A DNA stretch of 64,000 nucleotides from Nilaparvata lugens (GCF_014356525.2 NC_052511.1:9072638-9136637); one strand, 5' to 3'. Counted from the stretch's first letter, positions 21,879 to 33,063 are shown. The notes: generated from the letters alone by a model not told the origin. Made by a program: numbers and translations.

Positions 21879-22315
21879 CATACTACCGCCTAAATTACCA
21901 CCTAATGTAAATCTGAGTAGAAGTGCTTAACATTAACATTTAAACTATCAGTATGCAAGTATTCATTTATTGGATTTTAATAAATATGAGTTACTTGAAG
22001 TAGTTATTTGTATTTTGAAGTAATCTCAATCATACATTTTATCGTTATAATAGAGCTTCATAGATTGAATTACCATATTTCAGAATCAATAACGTGTCCG
22101 GTGCTGCAGTGAGAATATTATCCCCAAAAGTTCTCTTAAGACTATTCATATTCGTTCTACCAGGCTGAGTGAGAATGGTCCAATTAGAACTCATAGGAAT
22201 TATATACCAATTTACCGGTTACTGACACTGATATTGACAATATGATTGAGTAGGCTACGCCTCAAATGGGTTCATAATATCTTCCTTACTCAAATTTTCG
22301 CTTCGTTTTTATAGT
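21879..22315. other. AT-rich right flank of the LTR element
   Basis: Nothing was recognised. It runs from the LTR insertion flank to the next repeat. Confidence 0.45.
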
Positions 22316-23113
22316 ATACTAGCCGTCAGGCTCGCTTCGCTCGCCATATCCGTCAAGCCAGGAGGCTCCGCCCCCTGGACCCCCGACTGGATCGTCCAGA
22401 AATGAGATCAGCGGGCATTTTTCATTTGAGCATGCTTCATTCCATCAGAAAGTCAAAGTACTGAGAAAACGCAGAAAAGCAGAGAAAAACGCTGATTTTT
22501 AGCGTATCTTTGATGAAATATTGAAGTCACCTCATCACAACATTTTTAGACCCTACCTAAACCTCTGTCTAAAATTTGGACATTTTCTGTCTATTACTTG
22601 ATGAAAGAACTGAGAAAACGCAAAAAAACGCTAATTTTGGGCGTATCTTTGGCGTTATTGCAAATTCCTTCCAACACAACATTATTACACTCTAGCTGAG
22701 CTTCTGTACTAAATTTGAACAATTTCTGCCCATTTGTTCACGATAAATCTGAGAAAAAAAAAACCGCTAATTTTGGGCGTATCTTTGGCGTTATTGCAAA
22801 TTCCTTCTAACACAACATTATTAAACCCTAGCTGAGCTTTTGTACTAAATTTGAACATTTTCTGTTCATTTGTTCTCGATAAAGCTGAGAAAGCGCTAAA
22901 AAAACGCTGGAAAAATGCAGATTTTGGGCGTATCTTTGGAAATTTTTCCAAATCCGTTCTTAGTGCGCCTCTAAAGGGCCAACTGAACATACCTACCAAA
23001 TTTGAACGTTTTTGGTCCGGTAGATTTTTAGTCCTGCGAGTGAGTGAGTGAGTGAGTGAGTGAGTCAGTCAGTCAGTCAGTGAGTGCCATTTCGCTTTTA
23101 TATGTATATAGAT
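22316..23113 (+). mobile_element. Retroelement-like repeat with (TGAG)n tail
   Basis: It starts tatactagccgtcaggctcg, has a short GC-rich head (ggaggctccgccccctgg), then four imperfect units of about 138 bp marked by 'ttttgggcgtatcttt' near 22488, 22630, 22766 and 22918. It ends in (TGAG)n(TCAG)n at 23039-23085, then gccatttcgcttttatatg. Simple-repeat tails of this kind are usual for RTE-like LINEs and the elements they mobilise. I remember this sequence as common in hemipteran genomes. The frames at 22709-22999 and 22851-23051 lie inside it. Confidence 0.65.
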
Positions 23114-23193
23114 TCAATCAGCATTAGGTAGATGAAAATCACTCAGAATCATGATGGATTCCTTGATGTTTTAGATGAAACCTTGGTACCTAC

Positions 23194-23348
23194 CTGATTT
23201 AGCACTGAATTTTTCTTAGCATTACTTATCAAATGTTTTAAACAATTGACACTAATCGAAGAGCATTCCGATAGTACTCCTAAAGGCCTGGTTTAGCACT
23301 GAAGTCATTTTAGCACTGCTTATCAAATGTTTTAAACAATTGACACTA
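23194..23348. repeat. Tandem duplication, period 94 bp
   Basis: The block 'tttagcactgaa', then 'cttatcaaatgttttaaaca' and attgacacta occurs at 23197-23254 and again at 23291-23348. Confidence 0.85.
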
Positions 23349-24546
23349 AGCTAGAGTACCAACAGAACCTGGAAATCCTCTGCATATTTTGAATTTAACG
23401 ATGTAAACCCCGCACAGATTCCGCAACTATTGCGGAAAAACGAACATACGCGGTAGCAGTTATCTAGTAATGCCACAAATCATAATTGCGTCATAATTCC
23501 ACTCGAAAACTCGCTTCAATTGTGCGTGACCATGATCGTGCATCATTTTCAGTCCAGGTATTTTCGCAAGGCGAGCATAGTTTTGAGCATCAGGCAATAT
23601 TAGTGATGATATATTTTGTCAATTGTTGCCCGATTCAATACGAGGACAATACTGGAATCAGGTGTGGCGAGTTATTTGTAATTTAGTAGTTGTTTAGAAA
23701 ACAGGTATGTGTGAACGAGGAATGAAGCTTTATTGGTGTAGGGTTTTGAAAAGGGTTGGGTTGCGCTGTATGGAATCGAGATGTTTGTAATATATTTACG
23801 CGCGCAGCCTGCCTGATTCGTTCTTGTCCGGTGTCCAAACACGGTGGAGAATTTCAAAGCACAGCACAAGGTATGAGGGAGTGGGAGACCCAGGCTTTTG
23901 CCTGATCCCTGAAAGCTCTCCTCTTGAAAAGGGAAAATATAGGATGCACACCTCTGTCAGGGTCGAGAATTTCCCTTTTCATCTGTGCTGTCGCTTCGGT
24001 TCCAGAAACCCTCTCAGAGGTGGTAATGTGGTTATTAATAAAGGCGTAGACAATGGTAGCGCGCCAATGGATGAGGGGAGCGCTTAATATCCTGTTGTGA
24101 TACATCTTTTGTCTCACGGCCCCGTGTCAAAGCGATTCCACGTTCCCCTCAAACAACAAAACTCCGACCGTTTGTTTTCTCCGACCAAATTCATCATCCG
24201 CCTCGGAAATTTGCTTTTCATTTTCATTTTGGAATGATTTTGATCTTCAATGGAGAGGATGCTTTCTATCCGCTCTCTAGAAATTCTTATTACTGGAGTG
24301 GTTTCAAGTAACATTACTGATTGAATGGTGTGGTTATGTTTAAATTCTTTGTTTCATTGAAAAACGAAGAGCAGAACAGAGAAAAACGAAATTATTCTAT
24401 TCTATCTTATCCATTTGAACTACTGTATTTGACAGTGTGAAGAATGGGCAAATATTTAACACAATATCAAAACAATACAATACCCTTGGATTTTATTTCA
24501 AATGTTTCGTGGTATTGTTATTTCCGAATCACATGACAAATAATGG
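23349..24546. other. Single-copy interval with a GC-richer island
   Basis: Between about 23800 and 24320 the sequence is GC-richer and not repeated in the window. It includes a short inverted motif, aaagggaaaatat and ttcccttttc, near 23930 and 23970. Overlapping frames of 66-87 codons lie on both strands with no recognisable domain. Candidate regulatory or noncoding-exon sequence only. Confidence 0.35.
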
Positions 24547-25149
24547 TATATCTGAACCTTGACCTAATTAAAGTTCAACAATAAAGAAAATCAACCCCAT
24601 ATATGAAAATAACGATACTTTCATAGGCCTATTTCAAGTCTCTTTTGGATAATTCAAAAACAAAAAAATTCATTTTTCATTTTCAAAAAAAAACATTCTC
24701 TTAATAACAAAAACAAACATCAGAAATCACATTTTATCGAATAATTTTATGACATGACTGTATCAATATCTTGCCTTGGATCATGTCGTGAAAGTATTGA
24801 AAATTTTCTCATAGTATGAATTTTTCATCACAATCTTCTAGAAATTAAATGCATTTTCCTATTAAATCAATCTCATACACCGATCCCAAAACACATAAAT
24901 TCAAATTCCAGTATCCCATTCACTTAATTCATCTAATTCTCTTCATATTGGCTTAACCATAGCAATATTGTTTTCTTCCATGTCCAACAATGTCTTAGAT
25001 TACAAACTACTATTTGTTGAATGGGTCGAATCAGGATCCAGAATTATCCAAAAGAGACTTGAAATAGGCCTATGAAAGTATCGTTATTTTCATATATGGG
25101 GTTGATTTTCTTTATTTTTGAACTTTAATTAGGTCAAGGTTCAGTTATA
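24547..25149. mobile_element. Terminal-inverted-repeat element, about 600 bp
   Basis: Arms of about 109 bases pair: tctgaaccttgacctaatta near 24551 with taattaggtcaaggttcag near 25126, and the inner ends tcttttggataattc (24641-24655) with gaattatccaaaaga (25041-25055). The arms differ at only a few bases. The 385-bp interior is AT-rich without a frame, so it is a nonautonomous DNA element. No clear target duplication. Confidence 0.8.
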
Positions 25150-25297
25150 TAGCCACCATATTAATTAAAACATAATTGAACATAATCTTTTAAGTTATTT
25201 AGACAATTTGAAATCCACCCAATCTGAGATCCACACTCTGTCGTGGTCGATGACGGCATTTTCACACAAACGAAAACCCAGATTTAGAGGATCACTC

Positions 25298-26302
25298 CCA
25301 TAGCCACCTCTAATACAAGGCCGCGGCCTACGATGTTGCAACGTCGCAGTGTAGGCCTACAATCTAATACATGATTGGTGAAAAAGATCAGCTGGTATTT
25401 TTACTTTCCTTGCCCTATTACCATAGGTGAGGAAAGTATTGCTTTCCGAAAAAAATTAAGGTACCCCAATTTCTAAATTTCTATACGTTTGAAGGTCCCC
25501 AGAGTCCAAAAACTGGTTTTGGGTATTGGTCTGTATGTGTGTGTGTGTGTGTGTATGAGTGTATGTGCGTCTGAGTACACGATATCTCATCTCCCATTAA
25601 CGGAATGACTTGAAATTTGGAACTAAGGTCCTTCCACTATAAGGATCCGACACGAACGATTTCGATCAAATGCAATTCAAAATGGCGGCTAAAATGGCGA
25701 AAATGTCAAAAACAGGGTTTTTCGTGATTTTCTCGGAAACGGCTCCAACGATTTTGATCAAATTCATACCTAAAATAGTCATCGATAAGCTCTATCAACT
25801 GCCACAAGTCCCATATCTGTAAAAATTTCAGGAGCTCCGTCCCATCAATGCAGATAGAATCACAATTATCAGGCTTCAGATACAATTGAAACAAAAAAAA
25901 TCAAGTGGAGTAGATTGAGCATGAAAATCTCTACAATTAATGTTCAGTAACATTTTCACCTAAAATTGAAAATAAGCTTTAAATTCGAGAAAATGTGATT
26001 ATTCAATTGCAAATTATTGTTGATTCTATTAAATCATTCACTATGAAGAGATAGCAGACCTCATGTGTGTCTCCAGCGTTATTACCCTTTCACCAGCTGG
26101 CTCAAATCACTGAATAGTAGACTTGAGATGCGCGGGAACACTAGCGTCAGGTGATCAATTTTCATAACGGCAAGGAAAGTTGTGTGAGTGCGCCACACCA
26201 GATTTTTTAAATTCTTTTTCACCAATCATGTATTAGATTCTAGGCCTACAGTGCGACGTTGCAATATCGTAGGCCGGGGCCTTGTATTAGAGGTGGCTAT
26301 GG
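25298..26302. mobile_element. E1 family, full-length 1-kb terminal-inverted-repeat element
   Basis: Terminal repeats of about 90 bases: ccatagccacctctaataca at the left and tgtattagaggtggctatgg at the right, continuing through the tacgatgttgcaacgtcgca region to caccaatcatgtattagatt. A second inverted block, actttccttgcc (25403) and ggcaaggaaagt (26167), lies inside. The interior has a (GT)n run at 25534-25556 and no convincing gene. Other, shorter copies lie at 7095, 11480 and 41296. It is nonautonomous. Confidence 0.85.
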
Positions 26303-26928
26303 TTATACTTATTAGTCTACAATGGCTGTAATATACCCTATTGAGTGATAGACTTCGAATCTTTATTAATTTTTTTAACTTTTAAGGTTGATTTTTATGT
26401 CCTTATTATTAAGCTATATCGATTGATAATTTGACATCTTGTAACACCGGACTCCCCGGTGCATTTTATGTTACTATATTTTATATTTTATAAAGTGTGC
26501 ACTTTACCAACAATTTCCATATTATCCCAGAAGTTTTTCAATCTCTCCCACATGATTTCCAAGTCCTTGGACCACCGTGACGGGCTATTTGAAACCAACC
26601 ACCATCGGTCATTATTTATAGAACATCAGCCATTTCTCCATGTTCTGTGGAAACTGAGTAGCAGTGTGAAACCTCTCTATAATAATAACAGCATCGCCAC
26701 GATAGCGTGCAGAAAACAAGAGAGCCGACATTAATAAAGGATGAATGCTGAGAGACGAGGCGCACAACGAAAGATGCTGTTTGTTTTCTTCAACCGAGGA
26801 TGATGAACATGAGGGGTGGGGGAGGATGATGGAAGCATTCTGAAGAGGTCGGATGATCGCCATGATGATGATGATGATGACGTTCATGATGGTAGTGTAG
26901 TAGTCTAGTGGGGAAAGAGTGAAGATCT
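26303..26928. other. Mixed single-copy interval
   Basis: It contains a GC-richer stretch (26440-26700) with ccggactccccggtgc and a (GAT)n run at 26859-26880. A 91-codon frame (26459-26734) has no recognisable domain. Confidence 0.35.
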
Positions 26929-27185
26929 TGGTTGTTGGGTGTAAGGAAAGATCGTCTAGGAAGGAGGATGGTAAAGATGAAGAGGAAGAAAAAGTTGGAG
27001 AAGAATAAGGGGGTGGAGGTTGTGGAGAAGGAGGAGGAGGGGAGGAGGATGAGGAGGAGGATGGTAAAGATGAAGAGGAAGAAAAAGTTGAAGAAGAATA
27101 AGATGGTGGAGAAGGTGGAAGAGGAAGAGGAGGAGAGTGAGGAGTAGGAAGAGGAGGATGAAGGAGATGGGATAAGACAGGATTG
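26929..27185. repeat. Purine tract with internal duplication
   Basis: The plus strand is almost pure A/G for about 230 bases. The block ggatggtaaagatgaagagg followed by aagaaaaagttg occurs at about 26967 and 27060. The Lys/Glu frame and the Ser/Pro/Leu frames on the two strands (up to 212 codons) are by-products of this composition. Such tracts can form triplex DNA. Confidence 0.85.
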
Positions 27186-27717
27186 GCGAGAAAGGGCAAC
27201 AGAAGCAGACTCGAGTTAATGGCTTCTTCAATCAAGGGCTCAGTAATCAATCTATGCTTCTCTTCTCAAGGGAAGCTACGTCTTAATTTTTCTTATTCCG
27301 TCCTCTCTGCTCTCGGTTTGTGTTCATCAATTTTATAAAATATCGCTTCTCCATTCTCTCTTCTTTTTCATCCACCCTTTTTTTCGTTTTTCCTCCTTCT
27401 TAATCCTGCATCTTCTTCGATGGCCTCCCATCCAAAACAGTTTTTGCTTCATCCCTTTCGGATCCCATGCATATTTCAGACGCCCCCTGAATACTTTGTA
27501 GCGCCAATGCTGTACCACCCTTTGAGAAAATACTGGTGCCTGACTAATAATTGATTCCACATCTGTCAACATTTAAAAAAAATCACAATTTGTGAGGAAT
27601 AATGATGGACCTTGATCTGATATTCATAACTGTAGTGATATTTTTCCAAGGAGCACACCATATTACGTGGTTGAGTGGTAGAGTGGACATTATTGTCCAA
27701 ACTTCGCCACGTCAACA
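27186..27717. other. Pyrimidine-rich single-copy interval
   Basis: There is a CT-rich run around 27350-27420. A short sequence, 'ggttgagtggtagagtgg' near 27668, resembles the A-box half of a tRNA-derived SINE, without a B box. No gene recognised. Confidence 0.35.
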
Positions 27718-28472
27718 AATAAACTAGTTACAGATGGAATTAAATGAAGAATGCATTTATTCAAATGCTAATTAATATATAATTATTATTAACGAAAATC
27801 CCAAATAAATGCTGCAAATTACCCCGAAGACCTCTGCCACTGCAGACATTGACAACAGGGTTAACAGCTAGATGGAAATTCGATGAGAACTACTTTCCAT
27901 AAATTAGTTGCCAGCCCGGGAATCGAACCCGGTACCTTCCAATTGCCAGTCAGGAATGCTTACCCTCACACCAAACTGACAATCTCTGGATAGCAGCGCT
28001 CATTTTATACGAAGCCACAGCGGCCAACCAGTTACAGATGGAATTAAATAAAGAATGCATTTATTCAAATGCTAATTAATATATAATTATTATTACACGA
28101 AAATCCAAATAAATGCTGCAAATCACCCCGAAGACCTCTGCTACTGCAGACATTGACAACAGGGTTAACAGCTAGATGGAAATTCGATGAGAACTACTTT
28201 CCAAAAAGTAGTTGCCAGCCCGGGAATCGAACCCGGTATCTCCCTGCTATCCAGAGATTGTCAGTTTGGTGTAAGGGTGAGCATTCCTGACTGGCAATTG
28301 GGAGGTACCGGGTTCGATTCCCGGGCTGGCAACTAATTTTTGGATAGTAGTTCTCATCGAATTTCCATCTAGCTGTTAACCCTGTTGTCGATGTCTGCAG
28401 TAGCAGAGGTCTTCGGGGTGATTTGCAGCATTTATTTGGGATTTTCGTTAAATAATAATTAAATAAACTAGT
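27718..28472. mobile_element. Composite of three tRNA-derived SINE copies with 12-bp flanking repeats
   Basis: Copy 1 (about 27729-28012, minus) and copy 2 (about 28031-28240, minus, lacking the tRNA head) are tandem; copy 3 (about 28241-28461, plus) is head-to-head with copy 2. The tRNA-like head has a B-box gggttcgattccc and A-box-like tttggtgtaagggt. The body runs through 'gttaaccctgttgtc' and cttcggggt to an AT-rich tail. aaataaactagt flanks the whole block (27717-27728 and 28461-28472). Pol III transcription is expected from the boxes. The 97-codon minus-strand frame here is not a gene. Confidence 0.8.
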
Positions 28473-28799
28473 CATTCTATAATTCATTCTATATAAGTAT
28501 TCTTCATCAATAGATCCTTCATACTTTAGTATGGATTTTTTTCAAAGCAGCAATCATCTACGATCTACAATCTTCAATCTACAATCAAGCCTGTTTCAAC
28601 TTGACAATACAAGTACTTATTAATGAAATCATTAAATTTGAGAGCACAATAAACTACAATATTATATGATAAAACTTCCAATTCTTGTTGTAGTACTTTA
28701 TTGAACCAGACACAGACAATTTGGTCAAACTGGACAATCTTTATTTTAGAATACTAAATAAATCTCTCTATTAGAAGAAGAATACCGTTGACAATCACT
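28473..28799. other. AT-rich interval with nothing recognised
   Basis: No gene or repeat supported. Confidence 0.4.
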
Positions 28800-28875
28800 A
28801 ATCATTATTATAATATGATTGGGAGAAGACAACATGCATAGCCCGAAACTGTCTTTCTCCCAAATAATGATGAGC
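28800..28875. repeat. Short palindrome with ttgggagaaga arms
   Basis: atgattgggagaagacaac on the left pairs with tgtctttctcccaaataat on the right around gcatagcccgaaac. It may be the end of a dispersed retroelement. Confidence 0.5.
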
Positions 28876-29017
28876 TATTGAGAATATAAGTTGAAGAAAT
28901 ATCAGTTCGGCACAATTTTCATCACATGTGTTTGGAAATGTTCTCATTCATAGAATATATAGAATAATTACAGCTCAGAAGATATATATCTAGCTTGGTA
29001 ATGTGAGTTTATAAGGC

Positions 29018-29110
29018 TTGGTTGCACAAAAGCCTGTTAAATTTCAATCATGATCAAATTCCAAGAGAACCAATAAGAGAAGGTTTTTTTTTGAAAAAAA
29101 GGCTTCTTTG
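29018..29110 (+). mobile_element. Half copy of a 'GGTTGCACAAAAGCC' MITE
   Basis: The segment ggttgcacaaaagcc, then gttaaatttcaatcatgat and gagaaccaataagagaagg, matches the left half of the complete element at 56503-56668. The other terminal repeat is missing. Confidence 0.75.
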
Positions 29111-29269
29111 TTTAGCCCTCTATATCGTTATTATAATATTGATAAAAGATATATAACATTTCGCAATCTTTCTTTATTCGATAATTTTATTGGAGTGTTC
29201 AAGATTTCATGATTGTAATTGCAGTAAGAGTCTAAGAATCTACTCACTGACTTCAATATTCTATTCCAG

Positions 29270-29494
29270 ATGGATAGACGAAGATTTACAAAGGAACCAC
29301 TTTCAACAGGCTCAAGGGATAGTGGGGAGGGAGTGTGGAGTACATCACCCAGATTCAGAGAGCTGTAATTTGGAGCTGCTGTCCTTTCGTCGAAAGCTCA
29401 TAATCAATGGATGATCGTAGTTGATTGTAGAAATAAGCTTCACATATTGCTTCATACTGTACAACAAGAAACATCTCACTGAGCCAAGAAAGAG
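29270..29494 (+). other. Candidate exon, probably noncoding
   Basis: A good splice acceptor (polypyrimidine then ctattccag) ends at 29269, and a consensus donor, gag|gtgagt, starts at 29495. The 225 bases between are less AT-rich than their flanks. All three frames contain stops. From the ATG right after the acceptor a frame gives 32 residues starting MDRRRFTKEPLSTGSRDSGE and stops at 29368; the next frame stays open from 29190 to 29414. It could be an internal exon of a long noncoding RNA, an untranslated exon or chance. No homologue recognised. Confidence 0.22.
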
Positions 29495-30393
29495 GTGAGT
29501 CAATAAAATTTCATCTGTTTAATTTCTGGACTGACAGTAGATCAAATTCATTTCCAACAATGGATCATTCGTCATTCAATATTGAACCATATAAAATAAC
29601 TAGTACTCTTTTAATATTTTCAAATTGAACACCCTTCGAATTCAACAGAAATATATTTGATAATGAACCAAATCTGCAAACATTTTCATCATCTACTGGT
29701 AAGTCAGAACGTGTATTGTCATTCAGATATGATATTGAGCACTACAAAGGTTATTCTCTCAAAAGTGACCCAACTGAATAATAAATTGATAAATACAAAG
29801 AATGCATTAATGAATTAATATTGAATAGTAGTAAACAGCTACAACACATAACATTAACCTGTCTCAAAATTAGCTTACAACCAATCAAGAATCAGGTATT
29901 GTCTACATACTAATCAGATAGTAGTTCTGAGTTGCCCTAGGTGAGATCTAGCTGAATACCATTCCGGATTCATTCCTAGTTTCCACGATTCAATGGAAGT
30001 TCTAGTTACTGGAAGCAGGTTACCGAAATATGTGACAAATCTTGTGGACTAGTATAGTTATAGGTTCAAGTAAGTATTGTTTACAAATTATAAATGACAT
30101 GATCCCGATAACCTGCCATACATACAACGTCTACTGAAAATGTTGGAACAAAGACATAATGTTGAGTAGATGATGTGATCAACTATTCAAAATTTATCTT
30201 GAGGTGCGAATCAAACAAGAAAATTGCGGTCGATTCCACGATGCCACTATAAACATCTGGCAATGATAGAAACATTTGGAATCATTGATGTAGACATAGG
30301 AGGTCAATCGTGAACTGAAATCTATATATCGACCAGACCGTTCTGTTCGTACCCTAGTGATCACAAGTTTCAAGTTCCATGATCCCGACAGTG
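29495..30393. other. AT-rich interval with nothing recognised
   Basis: No gene, repeat or hairpin supported on either strand. Confidence 0.4.
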
Positions 30394-30619
30394 ATCACTT
30401 TGGGACCGCGTCAAACTGGGCTGGCGACAAAGTGGGCTGACGACAAACTGGGCTGGTTTTCCAGCCCAGTTAGTCGTTGCATGCACCGCCAACTGGCACT
30501 CTAAGGAATGCAGCCCAGTTTGACGGCGTGCAACTTTGTCGGTAGCCCACTTGTCGTCAGCCCAGTTTGTCGTCAGCCCACTTTGTCGTCAGCCCAGTTT
30601 GTCATCGTCCCATCACTTT
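30394..30619. mobile_element. 210-bp element of inverted 16-bp repeats with 8-bp target duplication
   Basis: The element (30402-30611) starts gggac and ends gtccc, between two copies of atcacttt (30394-30401 and 30612-30619). The left part has three units of about 16 bases of the form cgacaaactgggctga. The right part has their inverse, cagcccagtttgtcgt, alternating with cagcccactttgtcgt. Eight-base duplications are typical of hAT and P elements, but the ends do not match the usual hAT CA(G)GG start. It is too short to code for anything. Confidence 0.75.
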
Positions 30620-31000
30620 CACTAGTGGCTAGAACGTCTTCTCAAATTGTTAAAGCCATGAAAAATGTTGAATATACACGTGATTAAAAAATTGATTGAA
30701 TTGATGTACCACAGCATGAGTGTGAATAAACGTTTTTCTTCAATCATTCACAAAATTATTGCACAACTTTCAGAAAAGTACCACAGGCTCAAGCCCAAAA
30801 TGTTTCCAATTCTAAATGATAAAACAGTTGATATCTAGATAGGTTATACATCATCTCCCACGGAGGTTGATTGAAAGAAGTGGCAATAATTTACAAATAA
30901 ATTACGAAAAGGTTGAAAAGCAGAGACGACGGCAATAATTATTTCTTGTGCGGAGGTGTGGAGAGATGGTATTCATACAGAGTGCCAAGGTGCTCTCATT
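30620..31000. other. AT-rich interval with nothing recognised
   Basis: No gene or repeat supported. Confidence 0.4.
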
Positions 31001-31300
31001 GTTGTGCGCTCTGAGGGGGTGCGAAGGGGGTGCTGGTTTCCCAGGGGGTGTTTTATTACTGAAGACTCGGGGAGTTGACAATGGAGGAAATAAGGAGAGT
31101 CGCAGGGAGTCGCCATTGTTGCTATGTCGCATCAACGCCGACAAAATTTATGAGGGCTCACTCAGCGTCTTAGAGAGAACGACGCTCGACGTCTTCTGGA
31201 GGAGGTGGGGAAGGGATACGACGCCCTAGAAGCGACGCCGGGCGTCCCTTGGTGGGTGGTGAGGGGGGTTGGAGTCGTCGCTTGGAAATGATTAACATAT
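31001..31300. other. GC-richer single-copy island
   Basis: The sequence is G-rich with several near-repeats of gacgc, gcgtc and cgacg between 31130 and 31245. The 93-codon plus frame and the minus frames overlap and show no domain. Unlike its flanks, it has many CpG dinucleotides. It is a candidate regulatory element or an unmethylated promoter-like patch. Confidence 0.35.
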
Positions 31301-31369
31301 AGAGCCTTGCTACGTTCATCTCTGTCGCACTACGCTCTAGATTAATTGAACACAACGTCAAATAATCAA

Positions 31370-31515
31370 TCTCAAACTCCTGACGCCATTCCTCCCACAC
31401 TCCCTCTCTCTCACTCTCACACACATACACTCTATAACCCCCTCTCTCTCTTTTATGCCCCTCACCTGTCTGGTGACACTTTTCTCTCGTGTGTGGGTGT
31501 GTGTGTGTGTGAGTC
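31370..31515. repeat. CT-rich, CA-rich and (TG)n low-complexity tract
   Basis: It has 'ccctctctctcactctcaca' from about 31405, ctctctctctttt near 31441 and a (GT)n run at 31491-31511. The 136-codon minus frame across it is composition-driven. Confidence 0.8.
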
Positions 31516-31911
31516 AGGGCGTAGCACCTGTACCATGAAACTAGTCTCCACCGCTCGGCTGCGTAAAGCAAGCCTGACATCCAATTTTACATCATATTTG
31601 GAGATGAAATTTCTCACCGGTAGCATACGCTGAACTGTATGTGCCTGATAACGTGACTAAAAGTAGCGAGCTGAATCCAGGTTGATATTTGTTTAGAAAT
31701 ATTTGAAAACCAACGGGAAAATTGGTTGCAAAATCTAGTTGATACTCTAGTGCAGATGTACAGTGATAGACAGGAGATATGAGAAAGTAACGTTTTTCAA
31801 GTTAGAGTGGAATGTTTATATAAATTTTTGTCTCAAAATTGGACAAAAATCATGAAGTGTAAACATAACCTATTTTTGGACGATTTCTATCCAAATTTGG
31901 GAAAGGAACAG
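31516..31911. other. Interval with nothing recognised
   Basis: No gene or repeat supported. Confidence 0.4.
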
Positions 31912-31973
31912 TTTTGGGCTTCAAGCCTGATATTGTATGTATCAATGCATAAATAAATAAATAGATAAATGCA
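31912..31973 (+). repeat. LINE/SINE-like 3' tail
   Basis: ttttgggcttcaagcctgat then tattgtatgtatcaatgcat and an aaataaataaata run: the same family of tails as 3611-3692. Confidence 0.45.
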
Positions 31974-32539
31974 TAAGAGTGAAATGAGTATGAATGAGGG
32001 ATAGGATGGTAAAGTGCGTTCATATTTAGAGCGTAGAAGTATCGAATAAATTATTTGCATAAACTTGTAACTAGTCCAGTCTCAACACTTGCAACCGTGT
32101 TGATGAAATACTGGGAGATATTCTAGTAACTTATAGAGCTTATTTTCCACCATCACACAGTTCGTTGATAGTCTTAGAAATGGAGTTGAGAAATCTTATT
32201 TTGAGTTAGTTCTGAGTTGCAAGTAATGTAACAAGTTCAAACTTGTCTTGAAAGTTGGAGACATGTCAAAATTCACTTCCTTCAATTGGGGTTTCTATCA
32301 AAGTTTACTATCCAAAAACATTTCTAACAAGAAATCTATGAAAACAAAGCATACTGTTGAATCCAGTTTCTCAAGAACTTTTCGCTCATTACAGGATGCA
32401 TTGTGTCTCCAGAAAGAAAAAAATGCAACTTGTCTATTCCGTTCGTATAGATAATGAGTGTAATTTAAATATCAACTCTATGTCTATGGTTACCAAATTA
32501 ATTTTTTCCTCGCCCTATCACTTTGATAATGTACTTATT
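31974..32539. other. AT-rich interval with nothing recognised
   Basis: Two short overlapping plus-strand frames (60-70 codons) have no recognisable domain. Confidence 0.4.
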
Positions 32540-32945
32540 GTATAAATTAATAAAGAATCGATGAATGTCTTTCTTTTGTCAGTCAACTCTATGACTTTAA
32601 CGAGAGAGACTTTCTACACCTCTCTGGGGGCAATCAATGTAATGACAATATTTGACCGAGCGAAGTGAGGTCTAAGATTTAAGTCGACGATTTGGCATTT
32701 CCATAATGTTTAAATGTTCATATGCTTTTATGTTGCGCATTTACGGCAAAACGCGATAATAGATTTTCATGAAATTTGACTGGTATGTTCCTTTTTTAAT
32801 TGCGCGTCGTATATACGTCGTATATATTAATTGCGCGTCGTGTATAAATTAATAAAGAATCAATGAATGTCTTTCTTTTGTCAACTCTATGTCCTTGACG
32901 AGAGAGACTTTCTACACCCTGGCAATCAATGTAAAGACAAGATTA
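32540..32945 (+). repeat. 105-bp direct duplication enclosing a dispersed repeat
   Basis: The block aattaataaagaat, gaatgtctttcttttgtca, gagagagactttctacac and ggcaatcaatgtaa occurs at about 32540-32645 and 32841-32945. Between the copies lies a fragment of the dispersed family seen at 5952 (ttgcgcatttacggcaaaac, ggtatgttcc), followed by a short stutter of cgtcgtatata. Confidence 0.75.
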
Positions 32946-33063
32946 TAGAGGCCTCATTCAATGTATTTCATCCTAGAATAACTAATCAATGATCAGCCTT
33001 CATCAAAATTGTATGTAAACATACCATTAATTTAATGTCAAGCATAAAAGTATATTCAGTGCT

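Noticed and set aside
26612..27250. 212-codon Ser/Pro/Leu frame on the minus strand
   Set aside because: It is the complement of the purine tract; the overlapping plus frame is Lys/Glu-rich. Composition explains both.
27925..28325. tRNA gene suggested by a B box (gggttcgattccc)
   Set aside because: The cloverleaf does not close and the sequence is repeated with a long SINE body.
30402..30611. CRISPR-like array of 16-bp repeats
   Set aside because: Units are contiguous without spacers, are inverted between halves, lie in insect DNA and sit within an 8-bp target duplication.
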